The notes below the pieces were generated by a model that did not search any database, had not been told where the DNA came from, and saw only the letters and a program-made list of their open reading frames with translations. From NCBI GenBank assembly GCA_024449915.1, contig JAMZAV010001999.1, positions 53,398-117,397 of the forward strand: a stretch of 64,000 nt of DNA, read 5' to 3'. The position numbers and the translations under genes are program-made. Source of the stretch: Sweltsa coloradensis (Eukaryota > Arthropoda > Insecta > Plecoptera > Chloroperlidae). Position 1 is the stretch's first letter. Each line of letters starts with the position of its first letter. Of this stretch, positions 33,750-46,195 are shown piece after piece.

Positions 33750-34340
33750 TATAGTGTAATGTGAACATATTTATTCTCACTTTATTGTCATTCTCTCACA
33801 AACCTGTTTTAATATGTGCAGGTATGCTTCAATTTTTTTGTGAGTAACATTATTCTAACCATAAACACTTCGATCGTAAATCACATTGTTACTTGAAACG
33901 AATTCGACTTCTCGGGCTGAAATACATTAAGTACGAAGTCGTCCAATAATTTAAGTTGTCGATTAAAAAAACTACTTATGCCAACATTAGTCTGAGATAC
34001 GAATTGCCAACTTAAATCAAGGACGGACCGCATGTCACTTGTTGATGCACCGAATACTGGATGAATACTGGTTTAAACGATAATGTTCTGTACAAGGTAG
34101 TCCTATGAAAACTTCTCACACGACACAAAGGAAACCAATTATTTTTTTGGCATCAAACGCTAAGAAACGCTTTGAAATATTAGACTGGGTAATTAAGACT
34201 ACCCACTGTTTTATTAATCCAAGGTCAGACTATCCTAAGAATCACGGAAACACCTGTCTGGCTCTTGAAGCATATCTTAAGGGGATTAGAGGCTTCCTGT
34301 ATAATGGCTGCATTTATTATTTTATTAGTTGTATAATATT

Positions 34341-34534
34341 GTTATAAATACAAATCATTGGACTTTCCACTGTTATTAATATCTTTATTTAAAATGTGAT
34401 ATTTCGACTCCTTTACAGGAGTGGTTTTTTAATTGTTGGTTTGATAAAGACTCCTGTAAAGGAGTCGAAAATATATCATATTTTAAATAAAGATATTAAT
34501 AACAGTGGAAAGTCCAATGATTTGTATTTATAAC
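34341..34534. repeat. 194 bp near-perfect palindrome
   Basis: Arms of about 84 bp run from GTTATAAATACAAATCATTG to its inverse at 34534. Each inner end carries a small palindrome around CTCCTTTACAGGAG. It could be a fold-back MITE. No target duplication was identified. Confidence 0.8.
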
Positions 34535-35460
34535 GTTACTACCTGTTATATAGTTTCATTTTTTTATACCTATAATATTGTAGCTGCTTAAACTTGTTGT
34601 TTATGCCAATCATGTCCATTTCTTTATCGTGTGCATTAATTTCTTCTAAAAGACTAAAACTTCCAGCTTGGGACTAACTCAAAACAAAATCCCATTCACA
34701 TAAAGAAGCCAATTAATTATCGTTTCACAGACAACGGCAATACATGCCAAATAGAAACCAACATCAAGGACTTGTTGACTAAAGTTGTTACCGGTTTAGA
34801 TCATTCATGTTACACATACTGTTAATTGGCTACTCATTAAGTTTCTAGCTGTGAACTATCGATGCTTGAAATGCCAATCATTGTTGCACTAATAAACGCA
34901 TTCCAGATCCCGACACGGTACCCTCAATGTCCTCACACTTGGTATTTCTCAAGGGCAGGTGGCTTTTGGCCGTAGAAACTATACGGAAATACAACCAACT
35001 GTTAAGTACGGTCTTATGTAGGCGCATCATTACGTTGCTGCAAGTCACATGAGAGTTAATTTGATATCTGAATAATGTAAATTATTAATGAAGTTAATTT
35101 ATATTCATGATTAATTTTACAATCCACCTCCAAACCCAGAAACAACAACAATTCAATTCAATTCAAATTATTAAGACACATAGGTACAGTTCTCAAAGAG
35201 TATGGTTCTGTCGAGGAAGTATAGGGCAACCACATAAGGAAAAATACTTGTTCGTGGTTACCCTATTACAATCTGGTATTTTTAATTTATTTATTATTAC
35301 TATAAAACTAAAAACTAATCTATTTTCTAGTTCTAGAAGAAATAATGTTAATGATGTATTAACCATTTTTATTGTTTAATAATAATTATGATTAGTAAAT
35401 TATATGAAATCTTAAAAGTATATCTAAACCAGTAACAATCGAGAATTTTAAAAATCCAGC
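34535..35460. other. Intergenic, no gene seen
   Basis: An open frame at 35107-35379 has AT-rich composition and no recognisable domain, so it is not called. Confidence 0.5.
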
Positions 35461-35590
35461 TCGATCAGGGATTAAGCCCGGGTATTCCACTTGCAAGCCG
35501 TTGTTGGTACATTATTCATATTGTATTGATGGATACAGAATATCTGACCAACCAACAAGCGGGAGACCCGGGCTCAATTTCCGGGCGAGG
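35461..35590. mobile_element. Inverted pair of SINE-like tRNA ends
   Basis: Inverted B-box-like sequences (ATTAAGCCCGGG on the left, ACCCGGGCTCAATTTCC on the right) flank a ~60 bp spacer. Too degenerate for a tRNA. Confidence 0.35.
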
Positions 35591-35770
35591 TGATTTGAAA
35601 TTAATTCGATAAATAACTTTAAAATGACAGGATTCATTACTCTGGACGACAATATTTCATACTACTTATTTGTTATAATTTGTGTGCATTTATTTACGAA
35701 ATGTAAATAACTAACTCATTAATATGACAAAGCAGTAGATATTTAAAACAATTTGTAAATTTAAAATTCC

Positions 35771-35842
35771 ATCCCGACCGGGATTGGAACCCGGGTCTCT
35801 CACATTCCAGGTAGGCGACTTAGCCAACTAGACCACCGAGAT
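35771..35842 (-). pseudogene. tRNA-like sequence (Ser-GGA-like anticodon loop), probably a SINE head
   Basis: 72 nt on the minus strand: a seven-pair acceptor (ATCTCGG with TCGGGAT, two G-U), a T arm CCGGG/CCCGG around TTCCAAT, and an anticodon arm with loop CTGGAAT and one mismatch. The D arm does not pair and there is no long variable arm as serine tRNAs need, so it is not a working tRNA. Confidence 0.55.
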
Positions 35843-35887
35843 GGTAACTTTTTAACTTCTGAATTGTAGTGGCATTCTATAGATCTG

Positions 35888-35955
35888 AATGGTTGGCTTA
35901 GAGGCGCCTACCTGGAATGTGGGAGACCCGGGTTCGAACCCCGGTCGGAATGGAT
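35888..35955 (+). mobile_element. Second tRNA-like copy, opposite orientation
   Basis: Shares GCGCCTACCTGGAATGTG and the B box GGTTCGAACCCC with the tRNA-like sequence at 35771-35842. The anticodon stem pairs fully here but the 5' acceptor is lost. Confidence 0.5.
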
Positions 35956-36484
35956 TTTTTAACTTCTGAATTGTATTAAAATATTAAAAATTCCACCTAC
36001 GGGCGCAGCTCGAGAAAGCAGTGGATCGCTCGATAACATTGTTGTCTACAAACGCAAATACGTTTACATTTAACGTTGAAATAGTTTCCACATTTAAAAT
36101 ATTTAAATAAGTTAGTGAAATATTGTGATTTATTCATTAAATCGTAAATAACTAAACCAAAGAGTAAACAAATTTTGTATTTTTTTCGATTGCCTCGAAA
36201 TATGCATATCAGTTATTAATTTACAGATGATATTTTCATCTACGTTTTGTTTATAGATTTATATATTCTAAAAAAATTTAATAACATAAAAGTTGAGAGT
36301 TTTACGTGTTCCGCATCTGTTTCGGTAAATGTCAGTTGATTAATCCTTCAAGCTACTGGTTTAGACAATCCACGTGCTTAGCACATCGTGTATCTAACTG
36401 TAAACAATCGAACGCCAATGTACATCGATTGTTGCATCAGACATTCCGGTGCTCGTCGAGGTTGCTCAGATGTCCCCACCCTTG

Positions 36485-36635
36485 TGCCGCCTCAAGGGCG
36501 CGCGACTCCATCTTTCACCGTGGAAACTAGACCATCGCAATCGCGGAAACAAACTCTGTAGGGGTATAAAACCTCGGATCGTCGACGAGTATGACACAGT
36601 TCTCTCCAGTGTTGACTTGAAGAACAATCTTATCA
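36485..36635 (+). promoter_or_regulatory. Promoter and 5' UTR of cuticle gene 5
   Basis: TATAAAAC starts at 36565 and an initiator ACAGTTC has its A at 36598, 33 nt later. CTCTCCAGTGT lies at 36603..36613. TCAAGGGCG (36492..36500) is at about -106. CTTTCACCGT just downstream of it is shared with gene 7. Confidence 0.72.
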
Positions 36636-39466
36636 TGAAGTGTGTGGTGAGTACAACAACAACAACAACTACTACTACAAATACTTGTAACTCTAGAAAT
36701 ACATGCATATAGGTTTAAATTTCGTATTAATATTCAAAAGATTGCGTTTTGTCGCAATAGCTATGAACAAACTTTGATATTTGCAAAACTTTTTTCCGAT
36801 TTCGTTTACCGAGCTAATTCGTGTTTTTTGTTTTGTTTACATTTCTCACAATTTTCGTTTCTTTTGCGGTTTCGCCATATCAAAATGATTTTTAAACGAG
36901 GATTTCCTTATTTTAAATGATCTAATTTGTGTTCATAATTTTCCATTCAAGTATTAAAATTTACACCCATTACCACCTTCTCAGTTTGATAGTTCAAATG
37001 GTGTTATTAATATACTTGATGCGACATATTTATCGCGTGGGTTATAGGCCTAGCAGATTACCTGGGGCTCGACATCTGTTTGGGTAGATATAGATAGATT
37101 CAATCTCAGACCATACAACATATTTCACTTACTGTCTAGCACTCTAGCTGTCTCTTCGGGACCGCCCGAGGTAACGGAATTTGAAATGAAACCGGTATTG
37201 GAAATACTAATGAGATGATGACATTTTTCACTTAACTTTCGTTATACTTTAAATTTCATTGTCACCACAAAATCCATTTTCTTTCACAAAAATGTTTAAA
37301 AAGTACCCTCTTTGGAATTAGATCAGAGTTTGAGAAAAAATGAATGCTCCATTGAACATAATGAAGAACTTCAATTAACATTATTAACCTTCGAACTTGA
37401 TCATTTCCTCAAACAGCACAACTCATAATCTGATTTAGATCAGCATAGCGCATCTGTAAGATTAAGATATCTAAATTGTTATATTTTCATAAAATGAGAG
37501 ACGTTCACAAACAATACAACGAAGATGGATTGTTAAAAGCTGAAAAGTGAAGTTACCTCATAGGCAAGAAAATTTACATTTACAAGAATTTGAAAAGAAA
37601 ATTTTCAAGAAAATTTACAATAACATCAATGTACTCGTAATTCTGTCAAAAATGATCAACATTAAACTTTCAATTTAAAATTGCAATTCAACGTTTAACT
37701 AATTTCAACCCAGCGTCCAGAAAGAAAATTCAATCAGTTTTGCATCCAATTGTAACACCAAATAAAAAATTAATTAATTAATTTAAAAATCTGTTTAAAT
37801 GAAATCTTGATAATATAATGTTTTATACAAGTAAATAAAACATACGCAGGCAAACAATGCTTGATGTATTCTGCAGTGCATTTTTATTTCAAAATAGCGC
37901 CTCTAGCCTTCCAGATTGAAGCCAAAGTAAAAATTCACATAATACGTATTGCCTATAATTAGAGGTAGTGAAAAATGGTGAAAACGAAATTCGCGAATTT
38001 TTTTAAATGTCCTTTTTATTGCCTAAAATGTAATATTGTCGACGATTTACATCATTTAGAGATGGAAAAAACACATTTTGAAATCGCGTAGACCGCGGAA
38101 ATAACGGCACGTATATGGACTCCGCGGAAATAGTCCACCAAAATAACGGTGCATACAAATATTTATTATTTGTTGGGAATCGACTCTGAATCGATTTTTA
38201 GGTCACAATGATCGATTCTAACTTTTTGGAATCGATGTCATCCCTTCCTTAAGGGGCTCCGTTTTTTTTTTCAAAACGTTTTTGTCGATTTTTTTAAATC
38301 GCGAAAAACGCGAAATTTGGGTTTTTAAAAACGAAATTTGCGTTTTTATATCACCATTTTTCATTACCTCTACCTATAATACATCTTTGAGTGAGAATCT
38401 GTTATTCGCATGAATTCCTTGTAGATTGTCAGGCAATAATTTAAAGTATTTGAATGGTAGGCATGAAGTAGTGATACACATGAGGTAAGATATTTAATAT
38501 AGCTCATATTAATACCAACTTTTGTGGTTTCAGATCGCATTCTCCTGCCTGTTGGCCGTGGCCTCCGCCGGCTACCTGAACAACGCCGTCGCTTACGGAG
38601 CGTACGACGATGGTTCCTACAAGGGAGAGCTCTACAACGGAGTCCTTGGTGGAGTCTACGCCGGCGCCCTAGGGTACGCCGTCTCCAACCCCGGCACTCC
38701 CGCTGTCGCCTACAACGCCCCCCTCGTCTCCGCCCCCCACCCCGTCCGCGTTGCATACGCTGCCCCCCTCGCCTATGGATACGCCCACGCCGCTCCCCTC
38801 GCCCTCGCCTCTGAGGCTCGTCTGATCGACCCCGTTGCCATCGCCGCCGGAGCTCCCCTGCCCACCGGAGACACCATTGAGGTCGCCGCCGCTAAGGCCG
38901 CCCATGCCCAAGCCCATGCTGCCGCTAAGGGTCTGGCTTACGCCGCCCCCATCGCCCACGGATACGCCCACGCCATTGCCCCCATCGCTCACGGATACGC
39001 CCACGCCGGACTCGTCTCTGAGGCTCGTCTGATCGACCCCGTTGCCATCGCCGCTGGAGCTCCCCTGCCCACCGGAGACACCATTGAGGTCGCCGCCGCT
39101 AAGGCTGCCCATGCCCAGGCCCATGCTGCCGCTAAGGGTCTGGCTTATGGTGCTCCTCTTGGCCTAGTCTCCGAGGCTCGTCTTGTCGACCCCGTTGCCA
39201 TCGCCGCCGGAGCTCCCCTGCCCACCGGAGACACCGTCGAGGTCGCCGCCGCTAAGGCCTTCCACGCCCAGGCCCACCATGCCGCCAAGACCGGACACCT
39301 CCTGTCCAAGGGTCACTACTTGGTCAAGCGTAGCCCCGGCTACCTCCGTTCCCCCATCGTCTCCCCCATCCACAGCATCGGCTACTCCGCCTACTCTTCT
39401 CCCCTCGCCTACTCCGGATACTCCGGCTACGGTTATGGCGGACACCTTGGAGGCCTGTACCTGTAA
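36636..39466 (+). CDS. Cuticular protein gene 5 (18-residue-motif family, His/Ala-rich variant), two exons
   Basis: Coding exons are 36636..36647 (MKCV, donor GTGAGT) and 38534..39466, with an 1,886 nt phase-0 intron ending GGTTTCAG. The predicted protein has 314 residues. After the signal peptide and YDDGSYKGELYNG come three extended motifs near residues 96-136, 165-205 and 216-256. The first two read GDTIEVAAAKAAHAQAHAAAKG and differ from the GDTVEV form of genes 1-4. Spacers are of AHGYAHA type, intermediate between the AYSGYA spacers of genes 1-4 and the AHGYAHA spacers of genes 7-8. The KRSPGYL site is kept, but the protein ends GGHLGGLYL rather than GAYYG. It is a distinct, single-copy branch here and is predicted to be a secreted cuticle protein. 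Confidence 0.9.
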
Positions 39467-39752
39467 GTCAACCCTACACCCACCACTTCCCTTGAATCTC
39501 CTCCTGTAGTCCTCTAGCGAGGAAGTTCAGGAACGGCTCAAACCTAATGTACTTGATTCACACTGGAGAGTTCCTTACTACTTCCTGTCATCAGCTGGAC
39601 ACTTAACCATGTCAGAGCTGCTTTCAGACTACTTGCTATCTTCATTTCATGTCTTGATTTTCGACTGGTTACACCATTTGATTTTTGTAAATACTTTATT
39701 TTTTTATTATAAATGTGTACGGTCTTGTATATTGCTCATAAAATACAATAAA
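39467..39752 (+). promoter_or_regulatory. 3' UTR of gene 5: CACTGGAGAG element, stem-loop and poly(A) signal
   Basis: ACACTGGAGAG is at 39560..39570. The shorter stem-loop 39592..39620 pairs CAGCT with AGCTG and keeps the G/AG internal loop and the GACA/TGTC inner stem with a longer terminal loop. AATAAA is at 39747..39752. Confidence 0.62.
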
Positions 39753-41582
39753 AAAATCATAAAACATTACATAATTGCACTTATTTTCCCCTGTCATCTT
39801 GAACTCTGGGAGAAGTGGAATTAGAAATGGTTACTATCTAGTCTGCTTCCTGTTCTGTAGAAGGTGGACGTCACATAATGTTTATTCGATATTAATGATT
39901 TTGTTTTAAAATATGGTCACGCATTTTCTTTCAAAAGCAGCATAGAATGTATGCACTTTCGAAAAACCATGAACTTGAGTTTTCATGTTTCTTCGTTACA
40001 TATTATTATTATTTTCATCCAATGTGATAAACACGTGTATACAACTAAAGGAAACTAAACAAAAACAAGCTTAGAACATATAATAAGCTTATTGAATGCC
40101 TCATGGTCACGCTTGTAAAGGATTTTATAATCGTCGCCTTATATGTCAATTGTGTTCGAAACATGTTTCCCACTGGTTATTTACAAGTTAATCATTGTCG
40201 CGAGGCCGGTATAAACTATTGGTCTCCTTCCAACATGAAGGAGTGCCGTTACATATTATCCGCCTGCCAAGATTGAAATCAGCAATTTACAAGTGCGAAG
40301 TGTTTCAGTTATTGTCTGGTTGTATAATATCACGTAAAACTCTCACGTGATTCGAATATGAACGAGCCGAACCGATCGTCAACCAAAGATGATCTAGATG
40401 GATGATATTGGTATGGTATCTAAAAGCCTTGCACTTTAACTTTGGTTCACAGATCGTGGCTTACATCAGGCATGTTTTTTTTAAAATCCGTTATTAAAAG
40501 GGTTTTTGGTTTGGGGCCATGTGAAAGCAAAGAAATTTGCTGAAATCTATCGTTTTGAACGCGCACAACCGAAAGAATGGTACACAGATCTATAGTATCC
40601 CAAGATTATGTGTCTTCCGATTGTGCCTCTTATATTCAATTCCATCATTCCTCATTATAGCATGGATAATTTAGACACAATATTTAGTTTTACTAAATTC
40701 TAGCCGATCCAATCAAAACATATATAACCATTCATAAAATACTGTTAAAGGTGGCCACACATCCAAAAGTGTTGTTAATTTTATAACATTTCAAAATCCA
40801 ATGTTTCCTTCTAAATTTCTGCACTATCATTTCGCCCCGTGATTTCAGCAAACTCCTTAACTCTCAGTAAAAAGTGCATGGACAAACTCGTTTACCATGG
40901 CTTGACTGCGGCACCCTAGCGGCGAATTGATTGTATTTGTGTAAATAAATTCTATGTTCCTCTGTTCTTATAAGCATGCAATAATTCATCTATGAAAATC
41001 ACGCTTGACACATTAAGAAAACCATTTATACACAGTAAGGTGTGAGTGTTGAAAACAAAATGAATTAGCTGATTGGGTGTGAGATAGTGAGAGTGATATT
41101 ACTAAATCATTGAGGTATTGAAAATGATTTAATAGCAGCAATTACGTCGACCTTGCTAAATCATACACCATGATTGGATTGATGTTGACGAACTTGTCGG
41201 TTATGCTGGAGGCACAGGGTAATAATTATCTCAATCTTGCTTGTTATTTTGGAGAATTCAGTATTTGGTGCGGTGCATTGAAACACGTTGAATGCTGCAC
41301 GATCATACAGCGGGAACGTGACGACGGGATGAATTATTGTTTTAGTGCCACGAAAGGCAATTTACATTATTGTAAATGTTTGAGAAAAATTACCGTAAGT
41401 GAAGTTGTGTAGCGAATCATGCGCTTGTGCAGATCGTTAACAGTCGACACTACATTTCAATACTGAACTCTGGTATGAGTTAAGGATTGTTAGTCAGAAA
41501 AACTCCCGAGACAATTAAATAGTTACACATTCCTACACGTATGTAGATGTACATGCATATGTTATTTACTTACGCTCTCACT
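39753..41582. other. Intergenic, no gene seen
   Basis: The 80-codon frame at 41170 has no domain or splice context that supports a gene. A degenerate trace of the GC-rich hairpin repeat (CATGGCTTGACTGCGGCACC) lies near 40897. Confidence 0.5.
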
Positions 41583-41660
41583 AGTCTAGTGGTTAAGATG
41601 CCAAATGTGAAAGACACGGGTTCGATACCCGGTCGGATTTGTTATTTTAATTTCTGGATT
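41583..41660 (+). mobile_element. tRNA-derived SINE-like sequence
   Basis: TAGTCTAGTGGTTAAGATGC (A-box-like) and GGTTCGATACCC (B box) are ~28 nt apart and followed by a tail (TTAATTTCTGGATTTTG) shared with the SINE piece at 6345. Confidence 0.5.
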
Positions 41661-44160
41661 TTGTTCCTTGTAATTATTTACCCACAGAAGTGATTCTCTA
41701 TTAATTACATTTTCAATCTAGTATTATTGTTAAACGATGTTTTGTGATACAAATTACAACAAATTGCTCAATTACTCGAAACAAATCACCGTCATATTTA
41801 CACAGACAGAAGCAAACCTGGCGACTCTCGTGTGCTAGCAATAAGCCACATTTGTTGGAAGTTGCCTTGTGCATTCGCGTAGTGGTGAGTTCAATGCGCT
41901 AACATGACGGAGCCCGAGTCTGATTGAGTAATCTCGCTGTATATCTAAAAGGGCCTTACTCAATGGCTAGTATAGTTCAATCTAATACTGAGGAGCCCGA
42001 GCGTTGACCGCTGTAAAATTTTTAAAGAGGCTTCTTACTCAATGTCTGATTAGTTTTCTAGATAACACTGACGACTTGAAGGCCGTCGTACCAGTTGTCA
42101 AAATATGTTTATGGAAAACCGATGCCTTATGTCAGCATTAGTCTGATCTCATGTACCTGTTTCGACTTAGGTTTAGAAGTTAACATACTTCAGTATTTAG
42201 CCGCCGCTATAGATTAGCAATATGTGCAATACTAACTTTACTGCAACATCAGATCAAGCCAGACTTTGCCTTAGACCAGCACTAAGTATGACGCACTCAG
42301 TCATCATAGCTAAGCCATATATACTACCTTATAGAGGTACTTTAAGTCATACGCATCAGTCAGATATGCCAGTCTGCCTTATAGATTAGCAATGTGTGTT
42401 GTGCACATACTAAGTCTTACGCACTCTGTCAGATCAGACAGCTAAGCCAGACTTACAGAAGCGCAGACTGTCAGTCTCAGACAGCTAATGAGCAGCACCT
42501 GACTCTCACACAACCAATGTTCGGCCGGTGGCCACGCCTAGGCTAACAACTCTCAACCTTGGCGGCACCCATATAACCACTTTGCGCATAGCAACGTATG
42601 GAATCTATAACATGACTAGGCGTCATCATGATGATGATGATGATGGTTATTTAAATTGATTTGATTTTATCTCCCAGACCGTAACGTTTTTTTTATGAAG
42701 ACTCAATAGGCAAATTATGGCTCAAGGGCCATAAACTTTAGGGACCGGAAAGGTTTGATAACCTCTATCAACACAGAATTCTTTTCTTTATTTCCGTCTT
42801 TGTTTCGCATTGGGCAATTAGTTATCTGTAATAACAACATTAAAAAGAAAATCCTGGTTAAAAATCTCGAAATTATATTTCAACTTTTTTGTTAATATAT
42901 TGATTACAACGTTTTTGTTGTATGGACCAAGCATAGATGTAGGCAACGGATATTAATTTACGTGTGCTCTGTGGAAGAAACTTTGGTTTTTCGCAATAAT
43001 TTAGTATTACTTTGTCTACTCTTTCTTGATCTATTCGGGAAGAAATAGTCATGGATATATTATGTATTACCGAGAAATCTTTAAAGAAATCACTGTTGAA
43101 TCTATATATCTTTAAAGAAAAAGTAAAAGGTGTTTAGAGTTTACCCACTTAGTCACATAACAGATTTTCAGTGGGGGAATTAAATTAACTATGACCTATT
43201 CCCTGACTGTCATTGCAAGTTTGCAACTGAACATTTATCGTCTTTGAAGGTTTTCGACCATTATTAGCTTTAACAAATAACGGTTTAACCCATCAAAAAC
43301 GGTTTAGTTTGATTATTTATTAATATAGGCTGTTTACTTAGTGACAGTCAATAATAGACTACTAATAGACTAATAACAGCTGACTTAAATATAATAATAT
43401 ATTGAAGAAATTAATTTACATTGTATACTGTTGTTTAGTACATTTAGAGCTTAGGTAATTTTTTATTTCTAATTTTATTTTTATTTTTTTTTTTATTTTT
43501 TTATTTCTTCCTTCCTTTCTTTCTTTCTCTTTTTCCAATTTTTATATTTTGTTTATTAATTCATTTCATTTCCATCTTTTTTGGGTACAGGAGTACCCAA
43601 AATAAAAAGCGAAGCTTACCGATTTATACAACTTTATATTTGCTGGAGGAGCCGGGTTGATAGAAACTGTCCTGTAGGTGGGACCAGCCCCGCCCCCTCC
43701 CCGGGTGTTGTTGTTCATCGTGACGTACAGACAGACGGACAATAAAGTGATGAAAATATTTAAGAATTTCACTCAGTAATGATCTTAATTCGTAACTTAA
43801 TAAGTATTGATCTCATTGTTTCTCTGCGATGATCGTGTTTACTATAAAGTTGAGTTATATATTTAAGTTGGTCTTTGACTATATAGAACCCGGGGAAAAA
43901 ATTAACTATGAAGACACAAACCTTACGACCAATAAATATTAAATTTTAAAATATTAATAATGTAGAAAACCAAACTCCACGTGTACTACCCAATTCTTTA
44001 GCCCACGTTGACTAAACATTCTATTATATAATTCTTTTTTTTAAATGTGTTATATCTAAACGGTAAAATGTGACCTTATACCCGATGCATCCATTATGAA
44101 TATTTACCTGATCTGATCAACGAGGTACCGGTCTAATAAGCAAAGTATTCTTGACGACAT
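41661..44160. other. Intergenic, no gene seen
   Basis: 42200-42500 has degenerate internal repeats (TTATAGATTAGCAATGTG). There is a short (ATG)n microsatellite at 42624-42646 and a T-rich tract at 43470-43545. 43600-43660 (GAAGCTTACCG, GTTGATAGAAAC) is similar to 22040-22110. Confidence 0.5.
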
Positions 44161-44164
44161 CGCG

Positions 44165-44345
44165 CCCATCAAGGGCAACCTCTCCCCCCACCCCACCACA
44201 CCCCTCATTACCCCCTCGAATTGTCGATCAGCTGTATGCAGATTGAATAAAAAACAAGAAGAAGTTGGGTGCTCTGTACTATATAAGATGGACGAACTCT
44301 CTCAAAGGTAGTTCATTCCAGTGTTAACTTGACGAACCTAGCAAC
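44165..44345 (+). promoter_or_regulatory. Promoter and 5' UTR of cuticle gene 6
   Basis: TATATAAG (44280..44287) is followed by a perfect TCATTC initiator with A at 44315, 35 nt downstream. TTCCAGTGTTAACT (44316..44329) starts at +2. TCAAGGGCA (44169..44177) lies at about -146, farther than in the other genes. No GGAAACTCCC box is seen. Confidence 0.7.
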
Positions 44346-46195
44346 ATGAAGTGTGTGGTAAGTAGCCAACTCTATATTTCCGAAAATCTTTCATCAAAAG
44401 TGGAGCAATCTTACAACATTCAAAACTAAGTTTTTAAATGGACACTGGACAAAAGTTCAGTTTGTTTTATATGCGCTGTAAATATTGATTTATTAATGAT
44501 ATTTTGATACGGAAAATATGTTGATTTATATTTTTAGAAAATCATGTTCTTAGTATCCACACATGTAACACAATGTGTATAATTTAAACATGACTTATAA
44601 CTTCTTCAAATAACAGTCTTTAGACTTTACGTTTAGCTTTTATGCTTTTCCTTCAAATTAATGTTTCCCGCAATTTTGAATTGATCACTTTTCAAACTTT
44701 TAATTGGGCTGTTCTCATCACTGCTTTTCCGTTGAAACTAATAGTTACAGTACCTAAACTTTAATATCCCATGATACGAATTACGTTCTAAGTTATTCAC
44801 TGTCACGTGACTTTCTTCCGTCTAATCTTGACCTTGGCCGTTAGTCTGCATTTTTAGATGCAGTTTGCTTAATCGACTTAATCACTCTGCAGGAACGACT
44901 GACTAAACATTTCGCACACGCACAGACAAGCACTGTTTAAATTATATATAACTAAATTTTCTAAGTTTATGTGTAGAAACAGGAATTGAATTATTGTTTT
45001 GACATAGCGAATACCATACGAAAGTTATATACCGTATTTATCGGGAAAATGTTACGTTGAACCATTGAGTATAGAACTATACTCAATGGTTGAACGTATG
45101 TTGCACAATATAAGACAGGAAAAACTCAAACTGAAAGCAAAGTCGTGGTATTTTATTTAATTAACATAATTATATATTTTCGAAAATCTTTGAACAAAAT
45201 TGTTAAATCTATATAACACAAAAAGCTAAAACTACAAAAAAAAAACGTGCAACCCTAACATTAATGATAGTTTTGCCCCAAATAAAAGCAACAGCACACA
45301 TTGTAGCCATACATGTCAATGTCAACCAATCATTCAAGGTAGAGTGACGCCCATGCTTGTCTTACTGTTTCAGATCGCATTCTCCTGCCTTTTGGCAGTC
45401 GCCTCCGCCGGTTACCTTGGTAACGGTGTCGCGTACACCTCATCGTATGCCTCCCCTCTGGCCTACTCCACGGCCTACGCCGCCCCCATCGCCTACGCCG
45501 CCCCCCGTAGCTTCGGCTACCAGAGCGCGTCAGTCCACCCCGTCGGAGTCGGCTACACCGGATACGGATATGCTGCACCCGTTGCCCACGCCTACGCCGC
45601 CCCCCTCGCCCTAGCCTCTCAGGCTCGTGAGGTCGACCCCGTTGCCATCGCCGCCGGAGCTCCCCTGCCCACCGGAGACACCGTCGAGGTCGCCGCCGCT
45701 AAGGCCGTCCACTTCCAAGCCCATGCTGCCGCTAAGGGTCTGGGTTACTCTGCCATCAGCCCCGCTCTTGCCTACTCCGGATACGCTGCTTCCCCCATCG
45801 CCTACTCCGGATACGCCAGGTCCGTTGTTGCTCCCATCGCCTACTCTGGATACGCCCACGCTGGACTCGCCTCTGAGGCTCGTCTGATCGACCCCGTTGC
45901 CATCGCCGCTGGAGCTCCCCTGCCCACCGGAGACACCGTCGAGGTCGCCGCCGCTAAGGCCTTCCACCACCAGGCTCATGTTGAGGCCAAGACCGGTCAC
46001 CTTCTGGCCAAGGGACACTTCATCGCCAAGCGTAGCCCCGGCTACCTGAACGCTGGATATGCTGGATACGCCGCACCCCTGGCTTATGCCGCCCCCGCCC
46101 ACAGCTACGGTTACTCCGCCTACTCTTCTCCCCTCGCCTACTCCGGATACTCCGGCTACGGTTATGGTGGACACCTTGGAGCATACTACGGTTAA
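44346..46195 (+). CDS. Cuticular protein gene 6 (18-residue-motif family, chimeric), two exons
   Basis: Coding exons are 44346..44357 (MKCV) and 45374..46195, with a 1,016 nt phase-0 intron. The predicted protein has 277 residues. The signal peptide is followed by a unique N-terminal region (GYLGNGVAYTSSYASPLAY, later RSFGYQSASVHPVGVGY) lacking the YDDGSYKGEL block. From about 45630 to the stop codon the DNA is almost identical to gene 3, including the GYARSVVAPIAYSGYAHAG segment, two extended motifs (near residues 86-126 and 170-210) and the KRSPGYLN to GAYYG tail. Similarity to genes 3/4 stops at the stop codon; the promoter and 3' UTR are unrelated at the base level. This is the pattern expected from gene conversion or unequal crossing-over. 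The reading frame is intact and lacks the frame slip of gene 3. Confidence 0.9.
45054..45097. repeat. Hairpin-forming perfect inverted repeat in intron of gene 6
   Basis: AACCATTGAGTATAG (45060..45074) and its exact inverse (45077..45091) are separated by only AA. Pairing continues six more bases after one mismatch. Confidence 0.8.
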
